This document shows positions 28,701-41,483 of a stretch of 64,000 nucleotides of DNA, piece after piece. The DNA is from Branchiostoma floridae (lineage: Eukaryota > Chordata > Leptocardii > Amphioxiformes > Branchiostomatidae): contig NC_049980.1 in NCBI RefSeq assembly GCF_000003815.2, positions 24,970,660-25,034,659 on the forward strand, in the 5' to 3' direction. Each line of letters begins with the position of its first letter. Position 1 is the first letter of the stretch. The translations under genes and the position numbers were made by a program. A model generated the notes under the pieces. That model was not told the DNA's origin. It saw nothing but the letters and a program-made list of their open reading frames with translations, and did not search any database.

Positions 28701-29099
28701 AGATAGTATCAAACATTTCACATTCTACAGGTGCCACACAAAATATCACTTCCTGCTATTGTATGCTGAGTAGTTTAAACAAATTGCTTTACCTAACACA
28801 TAACATTATCATTACTCTGTCAAGCTGCATACCTATAAGTAGATATATTTATATAGACACATTTGCCCCACATATAATGCTGTGCAACAGCTGCGAGGTT
28901 CTTTATTGTAGATGCTCTAACGATTATTTCTACCCAACCTATGACTTTATGACTACCCAACCTATGCTACAACGTTACATATCTTCACCCACTTAAAGTT
29001 ATGGAATAATGATTAGTCATTACAAATTATGATGTGACAGGACAGGTCACAGAATCTTCCCAACAAATGTTACAACAACAAATATCATCCATGTAGCCT

Positions 29100-29174
29100 T
29101 AGCCTGGATCCCAGACCCCAGCCCGATCTCAATAGATATTTTTGAGATCAGGCTGGGGTCTGGTATTCAGGCTA
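29100..29174. mobile_element. 75-bp foldback MITE nested in the end of another
   Basis: The 32-base arms 29100-29131 and 29143-29174 pair with three mismatches, with ends TAGCCTG..CAGGCTA. The exact 8-bp duplication TGTAGCCT lies at 29092-29099 and 29175-29182. The duplicated target itself contains the first six bases of the neighbouring element, so this copy inserted into an older family member. Confidence 0.88.
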
Positions 29175-29176
29175 TG

Positions 29177-29293
29177 TAGCCTGGGTGCCATCCTAGTAAC
29201 TGGGGCTCCCACACTCCCCCTACCAACTATAATGGTCTAGTATTGTTGGAGCCCTAGTAGATCTTTGTAAACAGCAAGATGGCACCTGGGCTA
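29177..29293. mobile_element. 117-bp TAGCC..GGCTA MITE, host of the nested insertion
   Basis: It starts TAGCCTGGGTGCCATC and ends with the near-inverse AGATGGCACCTGGGCTA. The arms also share GGGCTCC/GGAGCCC-type inner words, as in the 17.6-kb element. Its left edge was split by the 75-bp insertion, and no outer target duplication was detected. Confidence 0.75.
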
Positions 29294-32200
29294 GGCCAGA
29301 AATGAGATCCAGTTATCATTACACACTCCCATACAGTTCCCACAGGTATACATGACAACATATGGCTACAGCTAATCAACGAAGTCTGGCAGCTCCTGTC
29401 CTTGAAGCAACTTTGACCATAATGGAGTTATTCCTTGGGTTGCTGCCCTGGAGAGATGAGCCAATTTGTAGGTGTTGAGGGACAAGGATGGTAGCAAGGT
29501 AGTAGGCTGATGGTACACACCTGCAGAGATATCAACCAGGTTAAGAAGAACAGATATTGGCAAGTTGGTGCCACTGATTTTTCTCCAAAAAAGTTTAAGT
29601 GTCTTCCTTCTTCTTTAGGTCTTTATTTCAGTTCCCCTCTAAAATTGTGTGAGGAACTGATAATGTTACATTTGTACCTAATTCATAAAGCTCTATATCT
29701 TGGTATGTAACACAACGTCCCTATAGTCCTGTTTTGGTTTATCAATACCTTTTGCATGCATTGTTGTAGCACAAACCCCATCTATGTCTCTGGCAACTTT
29801 TGAACACTTCTGTCTGACACACTTCTGGCCCCAGTAATGTCAGTAATGGTAGTTTTGGTTGCTCCATCTGTTTTGTAACATGTCAGTCCCTCCCTTATCT
29901 CCACTCCTTCCTGACAGAGGGAGTAATTACACTAACCACTTTGGCCTGTTTTATATCCCATGGACAACAGGTCAGGTCATCCACTCTTAAACTATAGGGG
30001 ATCATTTTTCCTGACGAAACCCTTAATTTGTGCTGGTAAGTGGCTCTGTTGTGGTTGACACACCTGTTTTCATACCTGTGTGTTAACAACCATCTTCCTG
30101 TGCTCTGTGCTCAGCGGCATATCAAATTTGTAATTTCCACGGGTGTACGGTTAAAAACACACCATTAGGCCAGTAGAAATGTTAGATATCCAAACTTTTA
30201 TTGCATGTGCTTGAGTTGTAAAAGTAGAGAAAGATGGTTACTAAGCTACTGGAAGACATAAAAATGTACCATGAATTGATTCAAAATGGATGACCATGTC
30301 TCCAACTACAGTACCTCAGGGTGCTTCAAAAGAGCAAAATTGTTCCACCCCAGGCAGATAGATTTATCCTAGGCTCATCAAGGGCTTTTAATCACTGAAG
30401 ACTTGATCCTTGCAGGACATTAAGGTATATTAAAGATGAAGTCTTCTAATGATTCGGAGGAACACAGAAGTTATGGGAGTGGATCACCGGCCAAAGACTG
30501 TAATCATCAGGTAGGAAACATTAGACGCAAGTTCATCGCACCCCCACCCTTTCACAGCACAAAAGCATCCCTCTGCTGCCTGTCTGAGTAAACCATTATC
30601 CATTAATCATCTTGTGACAACATAATATCTCTGTGACTCTCCCTCAGAGCCCTGTAGGCACCTGGCTGCCTGCTGACGTCTCCACACCTGTGGTGCGATC
30701 CTCAGGTGTGGGTCGTTAAGGACAATTAGGAGGCATACCTTAATTAAGATCCCATTGACAGAACAGAAAGGGACAGTTTACTGAACCTAAAATGCCCTCA
30801 GTCATTTGTCATATGCCTGCTGACACACCAGGTGGGGAGCACAGTTGAACAACTTGTTACGACTGTTACAGTCAGCAATATTTCAACGTTCATAGTCATT
30901 CATACTGTGTTTTATTTATGTTTCAATTTTACACCTAACCTCCTGCTTTGCTTCTTTAATTTTACCCCCTTATCCATGGATTAGTTTAATGAAATTTAGT
31001 CCCTTTTAATTCTCACACTTACCAAGGAGATTAAAAAATTACCACTCTTTTAATGAGTAGACTTGTATTATCCAAGTCAGCTCCTTTTTCAAAAGTGTAT
31101 TTTTTTCGAATAAAAAGGGACAAAAGTGAGGAATGATCATCACGCATTCATGGCATCACACCTGTGGAGGCACTTTCACACAGCCAATTACACCACCATG
31201 TACACTATTATATAAATGCCCAGTTCTTCAAGGTCTACTGTTCTTTTTGTATCATTCTTCAAAGTCATTTTAAATAGCTGTCTAGACATGTAATATCATG
31301 CTATTTGTTTATATGTGTTGACTTTATGGTTTCAAAATGATTATTATCAAAGCTGATCACAAAGATTGTTGCACTGGATCTTTATTCTATTTCACTCCAG
31401 TTTGGGCCATAATGTTACATGTAGCTTGAGAGACATGCTACAACTTACAAGGTCAATCTTTATAATTAAAACTGCACAACTGTACAATATGACACAGAAA
31501 GTTTGTTTAATTTGATAAAGGAAACACTCTAAGGTCTTACTATAAAAAGCTGTACCTAAACACTTGAGTTAACTTAGCTGACAAGAAATATCCTTCCCCC
31601 ATGACATTGGTACATCCCTGCAGCGCACCTGTGTGAGCCTGACATCTGAGGGTCGCCAGGGTGACAGATAATAGCCAGCACTTTAATCATAGGTCAATCA
31701 TAACAAAGGGTCCTTCTAACAATAGAAACACTGAAGAAGAAAATTGGGCAATTCTCATTCCTCATGCCCGAAACATAACAATGCATAAAAGCTGGTCCTG
31801 AATGTAAATATGTTGTCTGTGGGTTTTGTCATTTGTTAGGGCCAAATCATGCTCTGGTCTAAAATAACCACAGCTTTTCTTGATGTGAGAGTCATGTAAT
31901 AAAGATGTTAGTTTATTGAAAAAGGAATAAGACACATTTGTAATCTCCAAGCAGATGTTGGGTTGGAGAATTGTTTTCTGACTCTCTGCTCAAGCTCCCT
32001 GGCCCAAGGGAGGACAGTGATGAATACCCTCTTACAAAAATTAAAAGAAGCTTCCAAATTTCCTTACTTCACTTCTAACATTATCGTCTTTTGGTATGAA
32101 AAGGTATTGTTTTCTTACTTATTGCACACATTCAAAGATGATATCTTTAGGAGCAGGTGAGAAAAACTGGCTGTGTAAAAGAAAATTGTTATGTCCTTTT

Positions 32201-32798
32201 GGACCACCTGTCTGATTATCCTTTCATACATGTATGTGGTTAAAAGTTATTCTCCAAGCAGAGGATGGGGTGGGGGTAGTAGTGGCCGGGATTTCTCACA
32301 GTAACATGATTTGTATGGTTTAAAAAGCTCCAACAGTGCTATCAGTATTAAGTTGATACTTTAAGCCAATGCAGCTGCCACGCAGTGGTACAATCTAGGA
32401 GCAACCTGGTAATGCCCACCCACCCTTCCTCTGAAACAGCTTATTAGCAGGTGGTAGGGCCAGCTATAGGGTGAGTGACTTTCTTTCATGTGATATTGGG
32501 GTAATTCTATTAAATAGACTGTTATTCTCTTATTTTTCATGTATTGCATCACATTTGAGATGGTTAGACATAGAGATGCAAAGTGTATCTATTCTACCAT
32601 CTTTGTAAGTACAAACATGCTTTCTTACCACATCTGCATGTGTCCTGAGACTGACCATACCAGGTGCCTCATAGTAATTTCAACTAATTAGTGGTTGCCA
32701 CTTAATTATCTCAAATTGAACATGTTATTGATACAAACAGTACACTCCCTGTGGTCAGCCCCCACCCTGCTGTGAAGACACCCCACATTTCTCAGCTG
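29294..32798. other. Gene-free stretch
   Basis: Two solo AAGCAGA-family ends (31943, 32254) are present. Nothing else is supported. Confidence 0.55.
31943..31958. repeat. Solo AAGCAGA-family terminus
   Basis: ATCTCCAAGCAGATGT without a visible partner end. Similar solo ends lie at 3266-3281 and 32254-32269 (both CCAAGCAGAGGATGGG), 7582-7592, 17141-17154 (inverse) and 35975-35988. Confidence 0.4.
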
Positions 32799-35660
32799 GA
32801 CTACTGAACCCTCTTTATACCTGCTCCCGCCATGTTTGTATTGTTCCTTTCTTTTCTGAAAATGACTGTCACCTTCTTAACACTGCACGAAACGAAAGAT
32901 TTCCACGAGTTCCCAACATTGTGCACGATGGTGAAACTTGACGTGTCCTCACCGTGGGCACAGGTTTCCACGTACCGCCTGTTCCCGCGTGCCCCTACAA
33001 TGAAAATCTGTGCGCACGATAGGGCACGCGAAGAGTCCACGCGTCCCACTGTTGCACACTTCCCGTGTTGAACAATTATCGTTAACAAAGGAGGGCTGAG
33101 AAGGGTCTGATAATTTACTTATGTGAATTGCCAAGTAAAAATACCCAGAACGCTTGCCACATTTCGGTCTGTACTTGTGGGAAAATCAATAATGAAACCG
33201 ACGCCAACAGTACGCGAAATAAGATTTGCAACACAGTCGTGCCGCGAAACAAGCAAACTACTTTACCTCTATTTACAGATAACGTGTAAGATAAAAGTCA
33301 CTAGTGAAACAACATATTCCCGATTTCTGTAACTAAACATATGAATTGTTTTCTATGCAACATTACATGAATTGATTGTCATCTAGGCTTTAACCTGGAG
33401 TGCGGCGCCTATCAATAGATAGATTCTATTAGATCGAAAGTGTTGTTTTTTGGTCGGTCGGCTTTGTTTATACAGTATATCAACGCCGCATTTCGACACT
33501 ATGTTGGATCTGCATTGTACTGACTCCTTGTTAGTAAAAGTTTGAATCGATTTTTTTCGACAAAGATATTTAGGTTATGGAGAACTTCAATATTTGTATA
33601 GTTCACTCTCACAGTGTAATTTTTGGTTTATATCGGTAATATGGAGATTGTCTGCCTGGCTTGGTTTTTGGTTGAATATTGAGGGGCGGAAGTTTGACCC
33701 GCCATGTAGTTGAATACTAATCAACTCAGCAAATTTCTGTCACAAGTGGGTACTACCGACCATTAAAGTCAAGCATTAAAGCAAGGTGAAAAGCAAGAAG
33801 GTTAACTACTGGACTTCCACAAGCACCCCTGCCCTAATACACATTTCATTGTTTTGTTTTGAAAACATGGCGCCCCGACGCGCGTGTCTCATAGCCTCCG
33901 TCGCAGGCTACGAGGAGGGTTGGATTTTATTTTATGGGGGCTGGTTCGCGATTTTCAATGTTGACTAATGCCAAGAAAGTACGTTTGCCATGGAAGGGAG
34001 TTAAGCGGGGGCCATATACACAGGGTGTAGTTGGTCGATAATCTTAAATGTATCTTTTTTGTGTTGTTGGTTGGTAAACGTAGGCTTTCAGCAGACACAA
34101 ATGCGAGTTGTATATTTAGTAAAACAATGATATCGATACACAAGAAAAGCTCAAGCTTCCTGTAGTACTTGTAGAACGCAGGGCATTATGTACAAACTCC
34201 TTGATGTGACATACAGTATACACAAATAGTATATACAACGAGTTATTGTGTCTGTTTGTATTCAAATACCCACCGAAGTAGCCAATCGTATTTCACACAT
34301 GAGGTGGGTGTTTGAAAATGAGGACCAATCAACACACGTGTCCCAATTTTCAAACCTGTGACGGTTGTCATTTCAAATCTTCTCATTCAGAGAGCTTTTA
34401 CGCTGCGCAACCGGCCGATAGCTAGTGTTTGATCGCACGACAAACAGCGCAGGTAAACTTATTGAGAGCTTGGGAATGATTCTACGTCAAGACCGGACAT
34501 TATCTTGCCATCGAATTGAATTCCACTGCTAGTGCCATGGGACCAAATTCTACTTTCAGAGCAACGACTGGCTTCCTGACTATTACCCAGTCTACCGAGG
34601 CTCGGGCGGGCTCTCTGTGGGTGGGGTGTGGTGATCCCCGCCGCTCGTATCGCCAGACGCGCCCCTGCCTGATATCTCAACGTGGTACACAAGTTTCTGT
34701 CCGGTCGGCTTGGGTGATTTGGAGTTCCTTCGGCTCCGTGGAGGCCCTACATGTTTCACGATGGAATGGATACCACATACAGTTACGTGACTTGCACGTC
34801 CACGCATGGAATTCTGCAACGACGATGTGATAAATGCATATTACTCTTGACTAGCAACTGTTTGTCTAAAAGGACACTTGGACATCATAGTGTACAGAGC
34901 AGGAATGCTGAATTCAAGAGACCTACAGGAATTTACTGTCATCAAACTTGGAGCGACTGCACAGTGGAGCAAGGACAACGTTTACAACGTCCTTGAGTGG
35001 AGCGACTGCGGATAACAGCCCCAAAACAACAGGACGGTGGCTAGTTGGGTAGCCCTGGCTGTGTGTTCTGAACAGCCAAACCAATAAATAAATAAATGAC
35101 GGTGGACCGAGGAATCTTTGGAAGCCAAAGGAGCGACGACACTAAGTACTTAATATGAAGGAACGCGTCAGGAGCGGTCGAATCTAAAAAAAAAATAAAA
35201 CGAAAAATAACGAAAGATAATTCACCATTCAGAACGAATAAAAGCAAACACACTATATACAGGGGAAGGGAAAAGCTGGGAGGGTAAATTTTTGGGCTGG
35301 GAAAGCCCGTGGCAGTGAAAATGACGCCTCTTTTAATGACAAAGAGTGTAATTACGGCGCAGTCGAGGCCCGGGGAGATAATTAGGTGATAATTAGCCGC
35401 CAAATTATGCACCAGTCATTTGCGAACAAAAGCATACGTCATTAGTTTCCACGCGTACGCACAACTGTACTAAGGTGGCACAGCTAGTGCACACGGGTTT
35501 CCACAGGAAGGGCACGTAATGCACACGCAAGTGGTCCGTTTACTCGGATTTGCACAGGTGCCCCATATAGGGGCACGTCACGTTCGCACAGTGGGCACCC
35601 GTTGAAACTCGTGGAAACTCTGAATTTACTTGCATGTGTACACGGGTTTGCACAGCGGAA
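32799..35660. other. CpG/CACG-rich region with promoter-like segments, no proven gene
   Basis: 32,880-33,060 and 35,480-35,660 are rich in CACG words and share inverted copies of a GTTGRRAACTCGTGGAAA-like sequence (32899-32918 and 35601-35620). On the minus strand near 32,836 an ATGGCGGGAGCAG is followed by a possible donor GTATAAAG. At 34,300-34,460 there is a CCAAT word, an ACACGTGT E-box region and a possible donor GTAAAC (34453). 34,536-34,770 has coding-like composition in one frame, broken by a TGA. Confidence 0.35.
33891..33909. repeat. Short TAGCCT..AGGCTA hairpin
   Basis: TAGCCTCCGTCGCAGGCTA is a hairpin with the terminal hexamers of the foldback MITE family. The following sequence (to about 33958) shares TTCGCGATTTT with the SoxF intron 3 element, suggesting a degraded family member. 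Confidence 0.4.
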
Positions 35661-36219
35661 ATCTGCCTTTTCGTGCAGTGTAAACAGCTTTTCTATCATG
35701 AGATAATGCCTATTAACACAAGATTGAAGAGTGTTAATTGCAGTTTTCTAAGTAATGAAAGTGTGATTTTGAGCCTTCTTTATACATTTGTACTACTGCT
35801 AATTAAAAGGTTTGCCATGAAATACTATTTTCATTCATCTTCCATGTTACATATCTTATATGAATCAGTATATGTAACATTATACCCATGTTTAAACAGA
35901 ATGTTTGTGTGGTTTATGGGGATGGACTGTTTAACAAAAGATATGGAGATGTTATTGAGGAGGGCAGTGTAAAACTCCAAGCAGATGTCGAGAGTGTACA
36001 TCATGACACTTTTTTTCTCTGTGTGGGTTTGTTCAAAGCAAGGCCATTTGACCTCCTCTAGGCAATGAACTAAGTTGATGGGTGGTGGAAATTATCATGC
36101 AAGGAGATAGCAGTCAGCATTGGTTCTTAAGGCTTGGGAAACAGTTATCATCGCGAGAGTCCCATAGTCACAAAGTTCCAAATTCGTTCATGTGCCACCA
36201 ATCTTGTGCCCTTCGGAAA

Positions 36220-36400
36220 GGCACTTTACACAACATTCCTCACTTCACTCAGGTGAAAATGAAAATAGCTTTGGTTAGGGCTGTTCCTCGGATGGAGGTC
36301 CCCTATTTGATAATAGTCACACCTCAAGCACGTTAAAGAACCCCCCGCACTTATTGAAAAGAGTAGTGTCCTTCCCGGTGAGAGTACCGTTCAGTACAAA
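36220..36400. repeat. SINE-like interspersed repeat
   Basis: The stretch with CGGAAAGGCACTTTACACA, GGAGGTCCCCTATTTGATA and ACGTTAAAGAACC resembles a repeat I recall as common in invertebrate genomes. No second copy is in this window, so the call rests on recall of the word pattern. Confidence 0.3.
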
Positions 36401-36448
36401 CCTGGTGTGTTACACCTTAAGGCAGTTTACCGGGTATGCAAAAACAAA

Positions 36449-36595
36449 CTAACAAAATTTCCTCCTGAGCATCATTCTCACTTTGTAATCCATTGACTTG
36501 TTGGTTCCCTCTGTGCCTCCTTGGATGGTAATTCTCTTCCCAGCCTGATCGATGCTGACAAGTCTTGGATGGAGAGCAGAGTATAGGTTGGAAGG
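36449..36595 (-). pseudogene. Short coding-like segment, unidentified
   Basis: After a possible acceptor TTTCCACAG, an open frame reads PSNLYSALHPRLVSIDQAGK, then RITIQGGTEG and MDYKVRMMLRRKFC, then a stop. The amino-acid composition is protein-like, but no partner exon or family is recognised. It could be a lone terminal exon or a repeat-derived fragment. Confidence 0.2.
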
Positions 36596-38225
36596 CTGTG
36601 GAAATGTCCTTGCCATAGTTGGAAGGAAAATGTTTAAGATATTCAGGCAAGGAGAGGTTTTTGTTGCCAGTGCAAGCACAGGTTCAGAACCTTCTGCAAA
36701 CTACAATACATCAGAGGCCTCTGAGCCTATTTCATTTTTGTATATTCTTTTTACATTATCATGATTAGAAAACTTAATAATGAATTATAGATGAAGATTG
36801 CAAGGTGCAGTCATTGGAAAGATGTGCAGTACAGATAACAAAAATTATTTGATACTGAGAATTGTGTTGCTGGTCTGAAGTAAGAACTCAAGTCATCAGT
36901 ACGATAATCAATGTTCTTCAATGAACACCATTGTTGTTTCAAAACAATTAGACGTAAATATTTGATGCACACGATCCAGAGAGATATCTTGTAATTCTCT
37001 GTCAACAGCAGGTCGGAAAAATTGTGGTTGATCGCCAGGTCAATGGATGTCATCTTTACCCTTGACTGGGAGAGAAAGTGAGGCAGCTGTCCCATGCTAT
37101 CCCTGTCCCGTCTCTCGCGGAATCTCGCTTGACCATCCCTGCAATTAACGATCTTTACCCCGCCTTTGATGCCGGAGTGAAGACCACAGATGAGCGCGGT
37201 CGCCAACAGGTATTTTTAGGCCCCGGACGATGCACCAAATTTTCAGGGATAATTTAATATCGTGCAGTTGTGCTGCCCCTTTCTGCACCACACAAATAAG
37301 GCCCACACACTTGGTACTATCAGTACTACCCTGGATAAGCTGAATAAATCACATAGCTCTGCCTAATTCTGGCAAAGGGCATTGAACATTTTTCCCCCAA
37401 ACAATATCAAAAGTTGCCCAGAAGAAGCACAATGCTACCTAGTGGTATGTATGAAAGGTGAAGTGCATCTATGGGAGAGTGTATCAATAGATACTGCAGC
37501 AGGGAGTCCTGCACATCTCCCATTTGTCCAATTGGAATTCAAATATTTGGGTAGGCATTTTGCGGCACATGTGCAAGACCAAAAACATATCTCCCCATCC
37601 ATCCAGCTATAATTAGGGAGAACACATGTTGTCTTGCTATGGGTGGCTCAACACTGATGACTGATGTCCAAGCTCATGTTTGGGACAGGTGGGAAGTGCC
37701 GAGTTATTTTCATCCCTGCAAAGCAGCTACACTTTGGTGGAAAACACACACATTTCTTCAGGTTTAAAGTCTTAGCTGCTAACATGAGAGAGTGGGGAGG
37801 ATAGGTGGTTATGAAAGGTCGTGATAGGGTATGGGAGGAATGTCAATATTGATGTGAGATGGGGATCCCCGGGGTCCGCATGGGGCTGCTGCTATACTGC
37901 GTAATGTCCAGAACGGGCTAAGTAGCAAACACTAAAACAACACTTTGTTCAAACGAAAGATCAGCCCCTAAAAACTTAAACAATCTTGCAAGTGACAGTC
38001 CCTCATTGTAGAAGGCTATTGAAAAGAATTCCTTAATTGTCAAGTTTAAACCCCATGTGAATCCCCATTTCTGCCACCCCTCAACATGAATGACATAACT
38101 GTGGCATCTCTCCTTACACTCATGTCTGAGTGATGCCACAACAAGGTCTCTTTCCCCTCCAGCAGAGCAATTGATAGGAAGACCTTCACATTGAAGAGCC
38201 TCCAATATAATAATAATAATCACCA

Positions 38226-38289
38226 GGTGTATTTTGCCAGCCAGTAGGTACCCAAATTATGAGTAATGAGGCTGATTAACGTGGTCGAG
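38226..38289. repeat. Dispersed repeat copy shared with 50056-50119
   Basis: The 64 bases starting GGTGTATTTTGCCA and ending ACGTGGTCGAG match the 50-kb element with about three substitutions. Here the AAGCAGA ends are absent, so the inner segment is a repeat in its own right. Confidence 0.8.
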
Positions 38290-41200
38290 TATCTAAGCAA
38301 ACCCTTAGAGATGTGCTTTACAGTGTTCTTTAAAAATCTAAGTACAGGACAACAACAAGGTACTAGTAATACTTCAGCCTGGGCTCTTACTCCCACATCA
38401 TGCCGAAATTGGTAACATTTCCAATGAGTTTTATCGGCTGCTTGGTTTCTTATTATATGCTTGATATGTATATTCAATAGCAAAACCACCTTAGCAGCCC
38501 ATAAGATTTACATCCTCCAGGTTCTTTTCCCCTCTCCTTCTTTCCTTGAGTATTAAAAGATGAATGGATGCAGGAGCCCATCCTGACAGTCTGCATCCAG
38601 GTCCCACACTGTTCCTCATGTTTTTAGTTACTCCAACATTCCACTGGGCAAGTGTTTCAGTCAATCTCCACACCAGGAAATTTTTCTACAGCAAATCTCA
38701 CAGGTTCAACATTGAGCAACATTGTCAGGGAATTGTTTTCTATTATAAGAATAGAAACAGATTGAGTGTCACTAGTACCCACTACTCAACCTTTTAATAA
38801 GTCAATCTAGTGCCACTCACACATTACAGGCTCTAGCACATGTGGATATATTTTAAAACAGTCAGTGAGCCAATTCTAACATCCGCTCGCTGATCAGACA
38901 GTTTTTGGGAAAGTCTGTTTGAATGGAAGACAGACAACCAGGTGGACAGACCTACGCCAGCTTTGAGCAGATGGACTAATTACAAAGTAGACATATATAA
39001 ATGTCAACATGACAGTACTCTCGATCAAGCATGACACTGTAAGGATAGATGCCTCCTCATACATGGGGCTGTGACAATTGATAACCCCACATGACAACCA
39101 ACCAGAGACCTCCTACTGGCAAGTATCGTTATTCTTCTATATTGGATATCAACACTGCTGGCTCTGCTGTCCGCTGTCACGTAGCTCACAATTGCAAGTC
39201 AAAATTATTGTGAAAGTAACTAATATCATCATTGCATGACTGCACATTCAACCTGGGGACTTGGATTGCTTACCGCTGTGCATGGCAGAGCTTATTTGCT
39301 CATTTAATTGCTATTCAATGCATCATTGACTCATGAAATTTATAACTGCAAAATCATCTGTCATTGACTTTTTGTGCTACACAGGAATCAAGTACATGTG
39401 CGTCACTCATGATAGGGTTGAAATGCAAACATGGTGGTATTATACAGGTTAATACTGAATAGTTATTACACAAATACATGTATCTAAGCTTGATAAACAT
39501 GAACAAGTTAAGGTCACTCAACTTGCATAGTAAGTTTAATAACCCCAGGCGCTCTGAACACGTATATAGTACAAATGCTCAGAATTTGTGCCATCTACTC
39601 AAGAACAGATGCAGGCATATTTTTCCCAGCTATTTGCAGGGTGATATAAGATGGCGGGTGCACAGCCTTATCAGGCTGGGAAGAAAGTGCACATGTAGCA
39701 AATGCTGTGTGAGATACCCACATAATGAGCCCAAATAAACCCTATGACTTCCAGCACTGATAACAGAAATGTGGGGGCACAACTGTGGCAAACAAACAGT
39801 GCATTTTCCATGCTATATGGTACGCATATCACAAGATATTTCTTCCAATAATTCTCCCAACATAAAGAAATCATTTACGGACTTTTGGAAGATTTTTTTT
39901 TGTTACAAGAAATCATATAGTCTAACTTCTAAGGATTAATTGTTGCCCATTTTTCCTAAGCTGCTTGCATCTACTTTCATTGACTTTCATTGACTTTCAA
40001 CATTTCAGTTTTCCCTCAGTTTGATATATATGGTGTGGCAATTTGTTAGAGTAAGTCTGGATCTAGACGAAAACTAGAAATGATATTACCGGGTAGAAAG
40101 AAAGATAACAGCAATCATTGTCAGAGTGGACAGCTTAGCTATGTTCCAACATCTACATACCATTATTCTCAATTGTCATCATATTAAACAATAGCTGTCA
40201 AACACTATATACATGTATATGGTTTATATATTAACTACACAAAAACTGCGATCATTAGTCGCAATTAGATAGACAATCACAGTTAAACACAAACAAGATA
40301 CAATATACAGATGGGTGTGGATGGTTTGGCATGTCATCCTTGACTCTCACAGCTGTGTGGTCTTGCCACTACAAAAGGCTAACCTATGTCCGCAATGTCG
40401 AAAAATATAGTAAGAAATGTGACCTCATTGAGAAAATAGATGCGATAGAGATGGGAGAGGACCAATGAAGATGGAGATGTACAGATGGGCACAAGAAGAA
40501 AACAGGGCTGGGCAGTAAACATGTGAATGATCCCGCCCATCTGTCTGTAAAGCCAACAGGTGCATGACTATTTTAGAGTGAGAGTGCAATAACGCCACCT
40601 AGCTGTTCATGTCAAAACTGCATTAACGTACATTCAGGGGCCCTCATTGCAAGACAGCATCTTCATCTTTGAGTCCTGTGGCCTCTACTGGTAAGAAATA
40701 GTGACTTCAGATGGAATTGTAACCTTTGCGAGGAGTACAAAGCCTGATTTGGTGCTTGATTGACAGGAATAGCTAAGATTTCAGCGAGATATTCTGAGAG
40801 GTTTACGAGACTAATTGGGCACATGAATGTCAAAGCTGTCAAACAGATCAGCGACAGTTGTTGCTCGGTTACTATTGCTGGGCATATAAAGCATAGCATA
40901 GCTATAGATCATAGCTGGGGGTAGGCATAATGACCTCGAGTGGTATGTATAATGGCAAAATTGTCACCTCTTTATTTCTCTGATTGTTCAGAGGGCACCA
41001 GCAATAAAACATGTTTCTTCTTGTGCATGCTAAAATATTAGATGTAGTTGCCACAAAACACAACTGAATTGTTAGAATAAGAAGCATTGCCATAGTTTTC
41101 TCGCTAACCTTGTAATGACCTTGACCAATGGCAAGACTTCAAAGAGATTTTCTATAATGGGTAGAGAAAACCTTAAATCAATCTGGAAGAAAAATGCTAA

Positions 41201-41483
41201 ATTGCTTCCATGCTGTCTTGCAAACACTAACCAAACTTCTATGCTATACAGCGAAGAAAATCAATGGAAACTGTGTGTACAGCACATTCTTCACATTTCC
41301 TTTATTGTGTCATAGTTAACGGAATATTCTGGTTTACATCATGGTGTCGTGGCTTTATGGTTCTGCCCATCTTGTCCAATATTAGGACATTTGACACAGT
41401 TTTGCTTTCTTTCCAACTTTCACAGTTTCTGAGTCATTACTATTGATGCCATAAAGGACTTCACTTATATTCTTGGCCTTTAG

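Larger units (their letters stand above)
13294..29091. other. Gene-free stretch with MITEs and a microsatellite
   Basis: Outside the 17.6-kb foldback element and the (GA)28 tract I see only AT-rich sequence. Small local repeats include GACAGTTGATTGACAGTTGA near 23800 and a GACTACCCAACCTATG direct repeat near 28930-28970. No exon chain could be built. Confidence 0.55.
35661..41483. other. Mostly gene-free stretch
   Basis: It holds a solo AAGCAGA end, a SINE-like repeat, a short coding-like minus-strand segment and the 38.2-kb dispersed repeat. The rest shows no supported gene. Confidence 0.5.

Noticed and set aside
34516-34830. 104-codon frame starting MNSTASAMGPN
   Set aside because: A different frame of the same stretch looks more protein-like; neither has support as a gene.
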